Shown in pieces: positions 17,064 to 26,889 of a DNA stretch of 64,000 bases; positions within the stretch are counted from its first letter, which is position 1, and every line of letters begins with the position of its first letter. Origin of the DNA: Glaciecola sp. XM2. GTDB lineage: Bacteria > Pseudomonadota > Gammaproteobacteria > Enterobacterales > Alteromonadaceae. The notes beneath the pieces are model-generated. The model ran no database searches and had not been told where the DNA came from. It saw only the letters and a program-made list of their open reading frames with translations. Location of the stretch: the NCBI RefSeq assembly GCF_018595715.1, contig NZ_JAHEOJ010000014.1, positions 434,001 through 498,000 of the forward strand, written 5' to 3'. The translations under genes were made by a program, and so were the position numbers.

Positions 17064-18335
17064 ATGAGCACACCCCCTGTTATTCTTGTTATTGGATTTG
17101 TCTGGCCTGAGATCACTGCGACCGCGGCCAGTCAAAACATTATAAGCTATATGAAGACATTAACAGCCGCTCAATACCCTGTGCATTTTGCGAGTGCCGC
17201 TAGCGCGAGCGATTTAACAACCGATCTTAACCAATGGGCAGTGCAAACCCATGCCATTGAGTTAAATAATGATAGTTTTGACCGCTGGATAACGCAACTG
17301 CAACCCGACATTGTCATTTTCGACCGATTTCTGACAGAAGAACAGTTTGGATGGCGAGTCGCTCGTGCGTTACCCGATGCGCTGCGAGTACTTGACTGCG
17401 AAGACCTTCATTTTTTAAGGCAAGCGCGTCATCGTTACTATAAAGCCAGTGGATATCAACCTAAACATGCACAGTATCTCAGCTCAGAATTCATTATAGC
17501 CCCAGAGCAATCAAGCTATCTGCACAATGAGATAACGGCACGAGAATTAGCGAGTATCTATCGCTGTGACTTAACCCTTACGTTATCGTCTTTTGAAGCG
17601 CAGTTATTGACGTCACATTTTGCCGTAAGGCCACAGCAAGTCAGGTGCATTCCTTTTATTGTAGATGATACGCCTTTATTACAGCCAAGCGAGCGTGAGG
17701 GTTTCGTGAGCATAGGAAACTTTCGTCACGCGCCCAATATAGATGCGGTGAATATTTTAATTCACCATATTTGGCCGAAAATTCGAAAACAGCTCCCTGA
17801 TGCTAACTGCTATGTGTATGGCGCGTATATGCCCCCTAAAATAAAAGCTCAGCATCAGCCTCAAAATGGATTACACATGCAAGGCTATGCTGAAAATCAC
17901 ATCAACGTGTTATCCCATGCTTGCGTGTTACTAGCGCCTTTGCAGTTTGGTGCCGGTGTTAAAGGCAAACTTGTCGATGCCTTGCGCTGCTCTCTACCTA
18001 GCGTCACTACCCCCATCGGGGTTGAAGGCATAGACCATGAAACGTGGCCTGGCGCGGTGACCGATAATGAAGAAAGTTTTGTCAAGGCAGCGGTTGATTT
18101 TTATCAGTCACAAGGGCCGACGATTGACGACTGTGAAGCGATTATTACGCGCAACTTCGACTCTGCGCGTAACGCTCAAAAGTTATTGGATGGACTAAGC
18201 GATGCGTTTGAGAATAGATCCAAGCATCGCACTGAAAACTTTATGCAGCAAATGGTGATGCACCACAGCTTACAGAGTCATAAATATATGAGTCAATGGA
18301 TTGCCGCAAAAAACGCGAATATCAACAAAGAATAA
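17064..18335 (+). CDS. GT4-type glycosyltransferase
   Basis: About 423 residues with two Rossmann-like halves. The C-terminal half has the GT-B donor-site pattern GAGVKGKLVDALRCSLPSVTTPIGVEGI, preceded by FVSIGNFRHAPNIDAV, as in family 1/4 sugar transferases of exopolysaccharide systems. I take ATG 17064 (MSTPPVILVIG) as start since the family begins with such a beta strand; an in-frame TTG at 17031 also exists. It stands alone, without neighbouring polysaccharide genes. It converges on the desulfurase fusion with only 2 bases between stop codons. Confidence 0.8.
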   Translation: MSTPPVILVIGFVWPEITATAASQNIISYMKTLTAAQYPVHFASAASASDLTTDLNQWAVQTHAIELNNDSFDRWITQLQPDIVIFDRFLTEEQFGWRVARALPDALRVLDCEDLHFLRQARHRYYKASGYQPKHAQYLSSEFIIAPEQSSYLHNEITARELASIYRCDLTLTLSSFEAQLLTSHFAVRPQQVRCIPFIVDDTPLLQPSEREGFVSIGNFRHAPNIDAVNILIHHIWPKIRKQLPDANCYVYGAYMPPKIKAQHQPQNGLHMQGYAENHINVLSHACVLLAPLQFGAGVKGKLVDALRCSLPSVTTPIGVEGIDHETWPGAVTDNEESFVKAAVDFYQSQGPTIDDCEAIITRNFDSARNAQKLLDGLSDAFENRSKHRTENFMQQMVMHHSLQSHKYMSQWIAAKNANINKE

Positions 18336-18337
18336 GC

Positions 18338-19978
18338 TTAACCGATGGCCTGTATGCGCTGAATCAGTGCTTTCATGCCATCCTTGCGCCCTTCGCTAAA
18401 GTAACTACTTAAGCCTAAGTCTGCTAAATACGCCTCAAAGTCAAACTCGTTCGCCTGTATCGGCACTGCAAGACCTAGGTTTTGATGATGCTTGAGCAAC
18501 AGTACCGTCATTAAGCCACGCACAACCTTGCTGTCAGAATATCCGCGAAGGTGTCCATCGTTATGCCTAGGCTGTTTATCTAGCCACACGCTCGCTTCAC
18601 AGCCCTCAACACGATTGAGATCGTGTCTTTGAGCCTCACAAAGTAGTGGTAATTGCTTGGAGAGCAATAACAGCTGACGATGAGTTTCAGCCCATGATGT
18701 AGCGCCAAAAAGCGCCTGTTCCCAAGCACCATGCGGTTCTTCTATAGGCGCAGATTGCTCTGAGGCCACTTGATGCTCGAAGGTGCTACCTTCAGGCGTT
18801 ATAATCTCATTGACTGCATCAACAAACCGCTCAAGCTCTGAGGCCGTGTTATAACACCCAATAGACACTCGCAAACACGCATCAATGCCCAAGCTATCCA
18901 ATAATGGCATCGCGCAATGCTGGCCGAAGCGAAGCGCAAAGCCTTTTTGATACAGCATGAGCGCTGCACTGTGGTTATCGAGACTATCAAAACGGAAACT
19001 TAACACCGATATGCTGTTATCAATATTGCCATAAACCGTTATACCATCGATGTTCGCCATCTTGTGGGATAGCCACGTATATAATGCATGCTCGTGCGCG
19101 ACGATCTGCTCTAATTGATGACCGAAGTATTGGGCCGCCGAGAAAAGCCCAATTGCACCCATAATATTAGGTGTACCGGCTTCAAACTTCAGCGGCGGTG
19201 CTTCGGTGGTATAACTTTCATAAGTGACATGATTCACCATTTCACCGCCTAGCTTAGTCGCCTCTAGCTTTTCAAGATGCTCATACTTACCCCACATCAC
19301 GCCAATGCCCGTCGGGCCATACATTTTATGCCCACTGAACACATAAAAATCACAGCCTAGCTTTTGCACATCAACTTGCATATGCGCGATGGCTTGTGTC
19401 CCATCGATGACCGAAAGCGCACTAACCTCTCGCGCTTTGCGACAAATCGCGTCAATGGGGTAGATATTGCCCAAAACATTAGAGGCATGAGCGCAGGCAA
19501 TAAGCGCAACGTCATCATTGATGATACTGAGCCATTCGGTGAGTGTTTCCTCTGTAAAACGACCATTAGGGCCAAGCTCAAGGATGCGAATCGATAGGTT
19601 TAGACGAGCCGCTAGTTTTTGCCAGGGCAAGATATTGGCATGATGCTCACTTGCGCAGAGCAACAATACATTGCCCGATAGCATGCTCGGCTGTATGCCG
19701 TTAGCAATCATGTTGAGACTTTCTGTTGCGCCAGAGGTAAACACCACTTCATCACTGACCTTAGCATGTATTAATTTAGCGATGGATGCACGGCTTTGCT
19801 CAAAGAGCCCCGTCGCCTCATTAGCAAGAGGGTAAGCCGAACGGTGTACGCTTGCATTTTGGTCGCGAGCAAAGGTGTTTACGGTATCAATAACCGCCCC
19901 TAAGCGCTGCGTTGTCGCAGCACTATCTAAATATGTGATGCTTTGTGAGTGAAAAAACGGAAAGTCGTCTCGAAACAT
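18338..19978 (-). CDS. Fused cysteine desulfurase-SufE protein
   Basis: About 546 residues. The first 395 form a class V PLP enzyme of the SufS/CsdA group: PLP lysine at about 218 in SGHKMYGPTGIG and the persulfide cysteine at about 355 in RFGQHCAMPLL. The last 130 residues are a SufE/CsdE domain with its acceptor cysteine at about 460 in VEGCEASVWL. The enzyme takes sulfur from cysteine and can pass the persulfide to its own SufE part, for Fe-S cluster or tRNA sulfur supply. No suf genes are near. I chose ATG 19978 because the family starts there; an in-frame ATG lies 39 bases upstream, overlapping a TATAAT-like sequence. Confidence 0.9.
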   Translation of the reverse strand: MFRDDFPFFHSQSITYLDSAATTQRLGAVIDTVNTFARDQNASVHRSAYPLANEATGLFEQSRASIAKLIHAKVSDEVVFTSGATESLNMIANGIQPSMLSGNVLLLCASEHHANILPWQKLAARLNLSIRILELGPNGRFTEETLTEWLSIINDDVALIACAHASNVLGNIYPIDAICRKAREVSALSVIDGTQAIAHMQVDVQKLGCDFYVFSGHKMYGPTGIGVMWGKYEHLEKLEATKLGGEMVNHVTYESYTTEAPPLKFEAGTPNIMGAIGLFSAAQYFGHQLEQIVAHEHALYTWLSHKMANIDGITVYGNIDNSISVLSFRFDSLDNHSAALMLYQKGFALRFGQHCAMPLLDSLGIDACLRVSIGCYNTASELERFVDAVNEIITPEGSTFEHQVASEQSAPIEEPHGAWEQALFGATSWAETHRQLLLLSKQLPLLCEAQRHDLNRVEGCEASVWLDKQPRHNDGHLRGYSDSKVVRGLMTVLLLKHHQNLGLAVPIQANEFDFEAYLADLGLSSYFSEGRKDGMKALIQRIQAIG

Positions 19979-20153
19979 ATTCGCTATATATTCATATCTA
20001 CTAAAATTCGCAAACATTATAGCTTATCGCAGTGGGTGAACACATGACTTGCCACGAATTTCAAAAAACTTTGTATGTGTCGCCACTATGTAAATATCAA
20101 TTTGTTATACTCATGCCAATAGTCATCGAGGAATCTTTGAAAGGGATGAAGGG

Positions 20154-20798
20154 TTGAGCGCATTACAAATCATCAGCGTGGTCTTGTATGTAGGTATTGT
20201 AGCCTATGTGATCAGTAAAACACCGTTAAAACAAATGCTACAAGATAAGGGATTTCAACATCGCTTGTTTGGCTCGATGACATGTGTTTTTGTATTGTGG
20301 CTATTTCGGGTCAGCATCTACGATGGCTTAGTCATGCACTTTTTGTGGCTCACAGCCCTTACCTTAGTGCTTGGCTTTAGGTGGGCAATCATTGCCGCCA
20401 CGGTTGTATTGATAGGCAGTACCATTATAGGACAAGAACCCTTAGCGATGTTTGGTGTCAATGGCCTATTAGGAGTGCTGTTGCCAGTCGCGTTTACCTA
20501 TATGGTGTTTATGCTGACCTTTCATAAGCTTCCCCGCCATCTGTTCACTTATATCTTTCTGTGCGCTTTCTTTCCCGGTGCCATCACAATGGCCTTAAAA
20601 ATGCTGAGCTTAAGTGCTTATTTTTACGCTGACGGAATGTACGCTTGGAATGTAATTGAATACAACTATGCGCAAATGACCATATTAATGATGTTTCCTG
20701 AGGCCTTCTTTAACGGCATGACCATGACGTGTTTGATAGTTTATAAACCAGAGCTGGTATATACCTTTGAGGATAAGTTTTATCTTGACGGGAAGTAG
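20154..20798 (+). CDS. Membrane protein resembling ECF-transporter permease (CbiM-like)
   Basis: A 214-residue protein with six or so hydrophobic segments (about 5-20, 40-58, 65-88, 98-122, 130-155, 175-195). The late acidic segment MMFPEAFFNGMTMT is a feature of CbiM-like and related uncharacterised membrane proteins. Start is TTG at 20154; the upstream ATG frame stops at once (ATG AAG GGT TGA). No ATPase or ligand partner is adjacent, so a transport role is not shown. An extended -10 like sequence (TGTTATACT) lies at 20103-20111. A dyad TGAGCGC/GCGCTCA at 20801-20826 separates it from the converging next gene. Confidence 0.6.
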   Translation: MSALQIISVVLYVGIVAYVISKTPLKQMLQDKGFQHRLFGSMTCVFVLWLFRVSIYDGLVMHFLWLTALTLVLGFRWAIIAATVVLIGSTIIGQEPLAMFGVNGLLGVLLPVAFTYMVFMLTFHKLPRHLFTYIFLCAFFPGAITMALKMLSLSAYFYADGMYAWNVIEYNYAQMTILMMFPEAFFNGMTMTCLIVYKPELVYTFEDKFYLDGK

Positions 20799-20837
20799 TA
20801 TGAGCGCCTGCGAATGCAAGCGCTCACGCGCTAAGGC

Positions 20838-21404
20838 TTAGTTGTCGTCTAACAAAATATCGAAAATATCAGATAGTTCTTGCTTGCCCTGACGCAGCTC
20901 ATCAAGACTCAAACCTGATAGCTCGTGGGGAAAAACTAACCAATCGCTGCTTTCATGAACAAAATAATCAGGAATCAACGTTGTTTTATTGTTAGCAGGT
21001 TTATACCAAGGCGTTGCGATACGTATATCTTGTGGCGTGTTTAATCTCATTAACGAATGCACTTGATTGATTAAGGCCTCTACGCTGCGGCCCGAGTCAA
21101 ATACATCGTCTACAATTAAAAGCTTGTCATTGGCGTTGGCATTTTCAATCAAGTAGTGCAAACCATGTACTTTGATTTCTTTAGACTGCTGATTGATCCC
21201 ATAGTAGGAGGATGTGCGCACCGCAATATGATCAGTAGGCGCATTCTTGTATTCAAAAAATTCTTGTACCGCAATGCCTATTGGAGCACCACCACGCCAA
21301 ATCCCCACAATAAAGTCGGGGCGAAAGCCGTCTTTAAAAGCCATAGAAGCTACGCGAAATGAGTCGCGAAGCAGGTCTGCGGAATTGATGAATACTTTAT
21401 TCAC
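20838..21404 (-). CDS. Phosphoribosyltransferase family protein
   Basis: A 188-residue type I PRTase. The PRPP-binding loop LLIVDDVFDSGRS is at 95-107 and the hood/base region IVGIWRGGAPIG is at 32-43. It resembles hypoxanthine/xanthine-guanine phosphoribosyltransferases and would use PRPP to salvage a purine base to its nucleotide. The C-terminal acidic tail (DIFDILLDDN) is unusual for those enzymes. It follows a LolC/E permease gene by 52 bp on the same strand and may be co-transcribed, though the functions look unrelated. Base specificity cannot be read from sequence. Confidence 0.8.
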   Translation of the reverse strand: MNKVFINSADLLRDSFRVASMAFKDGFRPDFIVGIWRGGAPIGIAVQEFFEYKNAPTDHIAVRTSSYYGINQQSKEIKVHGLHYLIENANANDKLLIVDDVFDSGRSVEALINQVHSLMRLNTPQDIRIATPWYKPANNKTTLIPDYFVHESSDWLVFPHELSGLSLDELRQGKQELSDIFDILLDDN

Positions 21405-21456
21405 GAGAATATCTACTACCTGTTAGTTACCAATACTTTGGCGCAAAGTATAACGG

Positions 21457-22653
21457 TTATTCACTTCTGAGGCTATCGGCAGGCTTAATTGAAGCCGCTT
21501 TAAATGCTGGATAGAGCGATACGAGCGCACAAACGGCGACGCTGCTGATGGAAATAATCGCAATTTGATGCCACTGCACATCCACAGGCAATCCCGCACC
21601 ATTCTCACCAAACGCCAAACCGGTATTAAACCAAGACAAGACCGTGTTGAGTTGATACGCGCACAATAAACCCAGTACAACGCCAGCACCCACCCCTTTT
21701 AAGCCATTAAAAACCCCATTGAGTAGGAATATTCTTAAAATATCGATGCGCAATAAACCTTGGGTTTGCAAAATCGCTATATCAGAGCGCTTCTCAGAAA
21801 CCACCATTACCAATGCAGACACCACATTAAAGGCGGCAACGGCAATCACCAACAGTAGCATAAGCACCATCATGTTCTTTTCCATTTTTACCGCATCAAA
21901 CAAGGCCCCTTGTCGCTCTCGCCAAGTTCTAAAAGCATAGTCATTTGCCTCTAAATATTCCGCGAAAGGCGCAAACTCAAAAGCATCCTTTAAGTACAAT
22001 CGTGTGTCTGAGATTTGTTCAGGTTTGCTGCGTAATAGACGTGCCACATCGTCAATATGCATCAGAATAACTTTATCATCCATTTCAGAATTAACGCTAA
22101 AGATACCCGCTATGGTAACTAATCGCTGACTCGGCACTTTACCTAAAGGCGTATATACGCTCAGCTCTGTACTAATTACGCGTAACCTTTGCCCGATGCG
22201 TACATTTAATTGGCTAGCAAGAATTTGACTTATCACTGCGTTATAACTGCCCGAAGAAAGCGACATGTAGTCGCCCTGCACCATATTTTGGGAAATGATC
22301 GACTGCGACTGCTCTTGAGCAGCATCAACACCTTGCAATATCAGCCCTTTGAGCTTACTGCGCGACTGCACCACGACCTCACGCTCAGTATAAGGTACTT
22401 GCACTATGGTTTGTGATTGAAGATTATCTGGGAGTGAGACACCCTGGTTTTGCTCCACCACAATGTGCGGCAAGATGCCTAAAATACGTGTTTTCAGCTG
22501 GCCTTCTAGTCCATTCATGACCGATAGCACAATAATAAGCGCAGCAATACCCAAAGCGATCCCAATCACGGAAAAGCGATTAATAAACGCAACGAAGCTT
22601 TGATGACCCCCAGCGCGGGAATAACGCCAAGCAATAAACTGAGAAACAGACAT
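21457..22653 (-). CDS. Lipoprotein-releasing ABC permease (LolC/LolE family)
   Basis: A 398-residue inner-membrane protein with the Lol/MacB topology: one N-terminal transmembrane helix in FSVIGIALGIAALIIVLSVMNG (about 27-48), a large periplasmic domain with beta strands, and three C-terminal helices (about 270-390). The N-terminal VAFINRFSVIGIALG and C-terminal KPADSLRSE are typical of LolC/LolE, which extract lipoproteins from the inner membrane and hand them to LolA. No lolD ATPase or second permease is adjacent, unlike the usual lolCDE operon. Confidence 0.88.
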   Translation of the reverse strand: MSVSQFIAWRYSRAGGHQSFVAFINRFSVIGIALGIAALIIVLSVMNGLEGQLKTRILGILPHIVVEQNQGVSLPDNLQSQTIVQVPYTEREVVVQSRSKLKGLILQGVDAAQEQSQSIISQNMVQGDYMSLSSGSYNAVISQILASQLNVRIGQRLRVISTELSVYTPLGKVPSQRLVTIAGIFSVNSEMDDKVILMHIDDVARLLRSKPEQISDTRLYLKDAFEFAPFAEYLEANDYAFRTWRERQGALFDAVKMEKNMMVLMLLLVIAVAAFNVVSALVMVVSEKRSDIAILQTQGLLRIDILRIFLLNGVFNGLKGVGAGVVLGLLCAYQLNTVLSWFNTGLAFGENGAGLPVDVQWHQIAIISISSVAVCALVSLYPAFKAASIKPADSLRSE

Positions 22654-22785
22654 AAATAATGATAAAATCCTTTAACTGCGCTAAGTTTACTATCAATTGA
22701 CTTACTTTGTGTGAGAAAATTACGATTGATATGTGGGTATCCATGCAAGTCGACATAAGAACAATAACTCCTAACGAGATACAAC

Positions 22786-23364
22786 ATGAATGCATTGACA
22801 GACAAACTTGAACAATTTAACGCGTTTTACTTAATTGCCCATCCATTAAGAGTCAACGTTGAACCTGCAAGTGATGAACAAATCGCTCAATCTCTTGATC
22901 AGTTCGAAGAGTCGATGCCCTACGCATTTAGGATTTCATCGGAAATGTCAGAAATCGAAGCCCAAGCTCTGCGCCCCTTTCGCAATATGGGGGAGAAGTT
23001 TGACGAACTTGTGAACTATTTACAGCTGCAAGCCCGTAAAATGGACCTGATGATGTCATATATCTTGTTGCAACAAGATACCCCAGAACTTCGACGCACG
23101 GCCATTAAATTTGGAGGCGGAGGTGTTGTACTGCCGAGTCAAACCGACGTTGAGCTTGGTAGTCACGTGATACTAAAGCTATTTTTAGAAACAGAAGCCG
23201 CCGCCATTTACTGTATGGCTCAAGCGGTAGAATCACAGACTATGGAAGACGGATTTGCGATAAGTTATGCCTATACCCATATTCGCGAGCAAGACCAAGA
23301 GTTACTGGTTCGTGCCAGTCTGCATCTGCAAACCGCTCAGCTAAGAAAGAGTCAATCAAACTAA
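22786..23364 (+). CDS. PilZ-domain-like protein
   Basis: A 192-residue soluble protein directly upstream of mfd. The C-terminal half has PilZ-like spacing (RRTAIKFGGGGVVLPSQTDVELGSHVILKLFL), but the c-di-GMP motifs are weak: RxxxR is not seen and the usual D/N-x-S-x-x-G reads FGGGGV. The N-terminal half is charged and helical. Proteins of this size often precede mfd in related genomes. It may be a PilZ that no longer binds nucleotide, acting as a protein-protein adaptor. Assignment is moderate. Confidence 0.6.
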   Translation: MNALTDKLEQFNAFYLIAHPLRVNVEPASDEQIAQSLDQFEESMPYAFRISSEMSEIEAQALRPFRNMGEKFDELVNYLQLQARKMDLMMSYILLQQDTPELRRTAIKFGGGGVVLPSQTDVELGSHVILKLFLETEAAAIYCMAQAVESQTMEDGFAISYAYTHIREQDQELLVRASLHLQTAQLRKSQSN

Positions 23365-23391
23365 TTTCATAATGTGAGAACCCCTTAATAC

Positions 23392-26300
23392 ATGTCTTTA
23401 TTTGAACCGCGTCTTGCCAAAACAAGGCGAGACGATGCTAATGTTGTTGATCATATTCGTTGGAGTAATCTGCATGGCGCAAGCAAAAGCCTTGCGTTAG
23501 CCCAAGCGGCAGTGGACCATACAGGTCCGCTGGTGATTGTCACTCCCGACACTTCTCATGCCATCCAGCTGGAAAAAGAAATTCGTTTTTTCAGCCATGG
23601 CCAAGATCTTGAAATACACTTGTTCCCAGATTGGGAGACGCTGCCCTATGACGCATTTTCGCCCCATCAAGATATCGTCTCAAAACGTCTAGAAACGCTA
23701 TATTTGTTAAGTAAAAAGCGCGCGGGTGTGTTCCTTATTCCTATAAATACATTTTTGCAACGCCAAGCGCCGGTAGAATATGTTGGCCAACATTTACTGT
23801 ATTTGAATAAGGGGCAACAGCTCGACCCTAGTGAGTTTCGCCGCACGCTCGAAAAAGCCGGCTATCTGCATGTTTCGCAAGTAATGTCGCACAGTGAGTT
23901 TAGTGTACGTGGCAGTATCATTGACTTGTTTCCAATGGGCAGCGAACAGCCTTTTAGAATTGACTTGTTTGATGACGAAATTGATTCAATTCGTTTCTTT
24001 GAAACCTCTACTCAGCGCAGTCTTGAAGAAATCGATGCTATTCGCCTGTTACCCGCACGCGAATTTCCAACAGATAAAGAGGCGATCACCCTTTTTAGAA
24101 CGCAGTTTTTAGAGCGTTTTGAAAATGCGAATAATGCTGACCAAGAGTCGGTGTTTTATCAAGTTAGTCGAGGCACCATGCCTGGCGGGGTTGAATACTA
24201 CTTTCCGCTGTTTTTCGAAAAAACCGCAACCATCTTCGATTATTTGCATAACGATACCTTGTTTGTCATCGATGAACATCTTAGCGAAGCGAGTGATAAA
24301 TTTTGGCGCGATTTACATAATCGATATGAGCAATATCAGTTTAACTTAGCGCGTCCTCTGTTATCTCCACAAACCCTTTATCAAAGTACTGCCGAAATCC
24401 TCAGCGCCCTTAAAGCATGGCCAAGGATGACGTTAAGCAGCAAAACGGGTTCTCCTAGCAAAGGCTTTGCAGACTTCAAATGCGCTGAAATAGAGAATGT
24501 TGGCATCGATACCCGCGCAACCAATCCTTATCAAGCGATTCAAGCAGAAGTAAAAAAAGCGCAAAGTAGTAACACACCCGTATTGTTTATTGCTGAATCA
24601 ACAGGCCACAAAGAAGCGTTACTCGACATCCTCGCAAAGGCCAAAATCAAGCCTAAATCAGTCACGCAATTCGACCCAAGCGCACTTAAGCAAGCGGGCG
24701 TATCTTTGATGATAGGCTCGTTAGAAGATAGCTTTATTTGCAGTGACAAAGCCTCTGCCTTAGTTGTGGTTACCGAAAAGCAATTACTTGGACACAAACA
24801 AGCGCGCCGCAAGCTCGTGAAACGAGGGCAATCTGTTGATGAAAGCGCCATCATACGCAACTTAGCAGAGCTGTCTGAAGGCTCGCCGGTTGTTCACTAT
24901 GAGCACGGTGTTGGGCGTTTTTTAGGTCTGCAAACCTTAGACGCCGGTGCAGTAACCACCGAATATCTGTGTATCGAATACGCGAAAAGCGCAAAATTAT
25001 ACGTCCCGGTATCATCGCTTCACCTAATCAGCCGCTACAGCGGAGGTGAGGCCGAACATGCACCGCTGCATAACTTAGGCAATGACACATGGAGCAAGGC
25101 TAAGAAAAAGGCCGCTGAAAAAGTACGTGACGTGGCAGCGCAGCTGTTAGATATTTACGCCAAACGCGCCGCCAAACCAGGCTTTGCTTACCCAATCGAT
25201 TGGCAAGAGTACAAGACCTTTGCCGACAGCTTTGGGCATACTGAAACTGACGACCAAGCACGAGCAATCAACGCGGTCATTCAAGACATGGGCTCACCTA
25301 ATGCCATGGACCGATTAGTCTGTGGTGACGTTGGCTTTGGTAAAACAGAAGTAGCAATGCGGGCGGCATACATAGCAGCCGCACATGGTAAGCAAGTCGC
25401 CATTTTAGTGCCCACGACCCTGCTCGCACAGCAACACTATGAAAACTTTAAAAATCGTTTTTCACAATTCCCGTTTACCATTGAGGTAATGTCGCGGTTT
25501 GTCAGCGCAAAAGACCAAAAGCTTACCGCTCAAAGAATTGAAAACGGCACAGCAGATATTATCGTCGGCACACATAAACTCCTCCAGAGCGACATCAAGT
25601 TTAAAGATTTAGGTCTGGTGATTATTGATGAGGAGCATCGCTTCGGGGTACGGCAAAAAGAAAAGTTCAAAGCCCTTAGAGCAGATGTCGATATTTTAAC
25701 GCTTACCGCCACGCCCATTCCTAGAACCTTGAATATGGCGATGAGCGGTATGCGCGATCTGTCGATAATAGCCACTGCCCCTGCCAAGCGATTACCGGTG
25801 AAGACCTTTGTGCAAAGGCATCACGACGATATCATTCGCGAAGCAATTATGCGGGAAATTTTACGCGGTGGTCAGGTGTACTACTTACACAATGAAGTCA
25901 AAACCATTGAGAAAACCGCCGCCGAAATAGAAGAGTTTGTTCCCGAAGCACGCATAGCCATTGGCCACGGTCAAATGCGCGAGCGCGAGCTAGAAGCGGT
26001 AATGAATGACTTTTACCATCAACGTTACAACGTACTGGTGTGCTCAACTATTATCGAAACGGGTATTGATGTCGCCAGTGCCAATACTATTATCATCAAT
26101 CGTGCTGACCATTTAGGTATGGCGCAGCTACATCAGCTTCGGGGTCGGGTTGGACGATCACATCATCAAGCCTATGCATACTTACTTACGCCACACCCTA
26201 AGCGTATGACTAAAGATTCTGTTAAGCGTTTAGAGGCCATCGCATCGCTTGAAGATTTAGGTGCGGGCTTTGCCCTAGCAACGCATGATCTCGAAATAAG

Positions 26301-26889
26301 AGGGGCGGGTGAACTGCTCGGTGACGACCAGTCAGGGCAAATTAATGCCGTCGGCTTTACCTTGTACATGGAAATGCTCGAACGCGCCGTAGAAGCACTC
26401 AAAGAAGGCAAGGAAGTGAGCCTAACCGAAGCGCTTGAACAACAAACAGAAATTGAACTGCGTATCCCTGCCCTGATACCCGATGACTATATCGCCGACG
26501 TCAATACACGCCTGTCACTTTATAAAAAGTTGGCTGGCTGCAAGAACGATGACGACATTGACGACTTCCAAATAGAACTCATCGACCGTTTTGGTTTGTT
26601 ACCAGACCCGGCTAAGCATTTGGTCAAACAAGCGCATTTAAAACTGACTGCACAAACCCTAGGGATCAGTAAAATAGAGTTTAGTGAAACCGGCGGTGTG
26701 ATTGAGTTTACTCAAGAAACCAAGGTTGACCCAGGTTATCTGATTGGCTTAATACAGTCTAAACCAAAGCAGTATAAGTTTGATGGTCCACAACGCTTAC
26801 GCGTGATTCATAAAACTACTGCTAACGCACAGCGCATAGAATTGGTACACTCACTGTTAGAGAATTTTGTAAAGGAAAGCAATGCTTAA
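23392..26889 (+). CDS. mfd: Transcription-repair coupling factor Mfd
   Basis: An 1165-residue protein of standard length. It has the N-terminal UvrB-like domains, an RNA polymerase-interacting CarD-like domain (EGSPVVHYEHGVGRFLGL near 495), then RecG-like translocase motifs: Walker A GDVGFGKTEV at about 645, DEEH (IDEEHRFG) near 743, and GRVGRS in motif VI, ending with the TRCF C-terminal domain. Mfd removes stalled RNA polymerase and recruits UvrA. csiV starts 8 bases before its end, so the genes are translationally linked. Confidence 0.98.
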   Translation: MSLFEPRLAKTRRDDANVVDHIRWSNLHGASKSLALAQAAVDHTGPLVIVTPDTSHAIQLEKEIRFFSHGQDLEIHLFPDWETLPYDAFSPHQDIVSKRLETLYLLSKKRAGVFLIPINTFLQRQAPVEYVGQHLLYLNKGQQLDPSEFRRTLEKAGYLHVSQVMSHSEFSVRGSIIDLFPMGSEQPFRIDLFDDEIDSIRFFETSTQRSLEEIDAIRLLPAREFPTDKEAITLFRTQFLERFENANNADQESVFYQVSRGTMPGGVEYYFPLFFEKTATIFDYLHNDTLFVIDEHLSEASDKFWRDLHNRYEQYQFNLARPLLSPQTLYQSTAEILSALKAWPRMTLSSKTGSPSKGFADFKCAEIENVGIDTRATNPYQAIQAEVKKAQSSNTPVLFIAESTGHKEALLDILAKAKIKPKSVTQFDPSALKQAGVSLMIGSLEDSFICSDKASALVVVTEKQLLGHKQARRKLVKRGQSVDESAIIRNLAELSEGSPVVHYEHGVGRFLGLQTLDAGAVTTEYLCIEYAKSAKLYVPVSSLHLISRYSGGEAEHAPLHNLGNDTWSKAKKKAAEKVRDVAAQLLDIYAKRAAKPGFAYPIDWQEYKTFADSFGHTETDDQARAINAVIQDMGSPNAMDRLVCGDVGFGKTEVAMRAAYIAAAHGKQVAILVPTTLLAQQHYENFKNRFSQFPFTIEVMSRFVSAKDQKLTAQRIENGTADIIVGTHKLLQSDIKFKDLGLVIIDEEHRFGVRQKEKFKALRADVDILTLTATPIPRTLNMAMSGMRDLSIIATAPAKRLPVKTFVQRHHDDIIREAIMREILRGGQVYYLHNEVKTIEKTAAEIEEFVPEARIAIGHGQMRERELEAVMNDFYHQRYNVLVCSTIIETGIDVASANTIIINRADHLGMAQLHQLRGRVGRSHHQAYAYLLTPHPKRMTKDSVKRLEAIASLEDLGAGFALATHDLEIRGAGELLGDDQSGQINAVGFTLYMEMLERAVEALKEGKEVSLTEALEQQTEIELRIPALIPDDYIADVNTRLSLYKKLAGCKNDDDIDDFQIELIDRFGLLPDPAKHLVKQAHLKLTAQTLGISKIEFSETGGVIEFTQETKVDPGYLIGLIQSKPKQYKFDGPQRLRVIHKTTANAQRIELVHSLLENFVKESNA

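Noticed and set aside
15945-17135. Long N-terminal extension of the PanE-like protein
   Set aside because: The first 45 residues lack any match to the family, overlap the divergent gene, and a TTG with AGGAG gives the expected Rossmann start.
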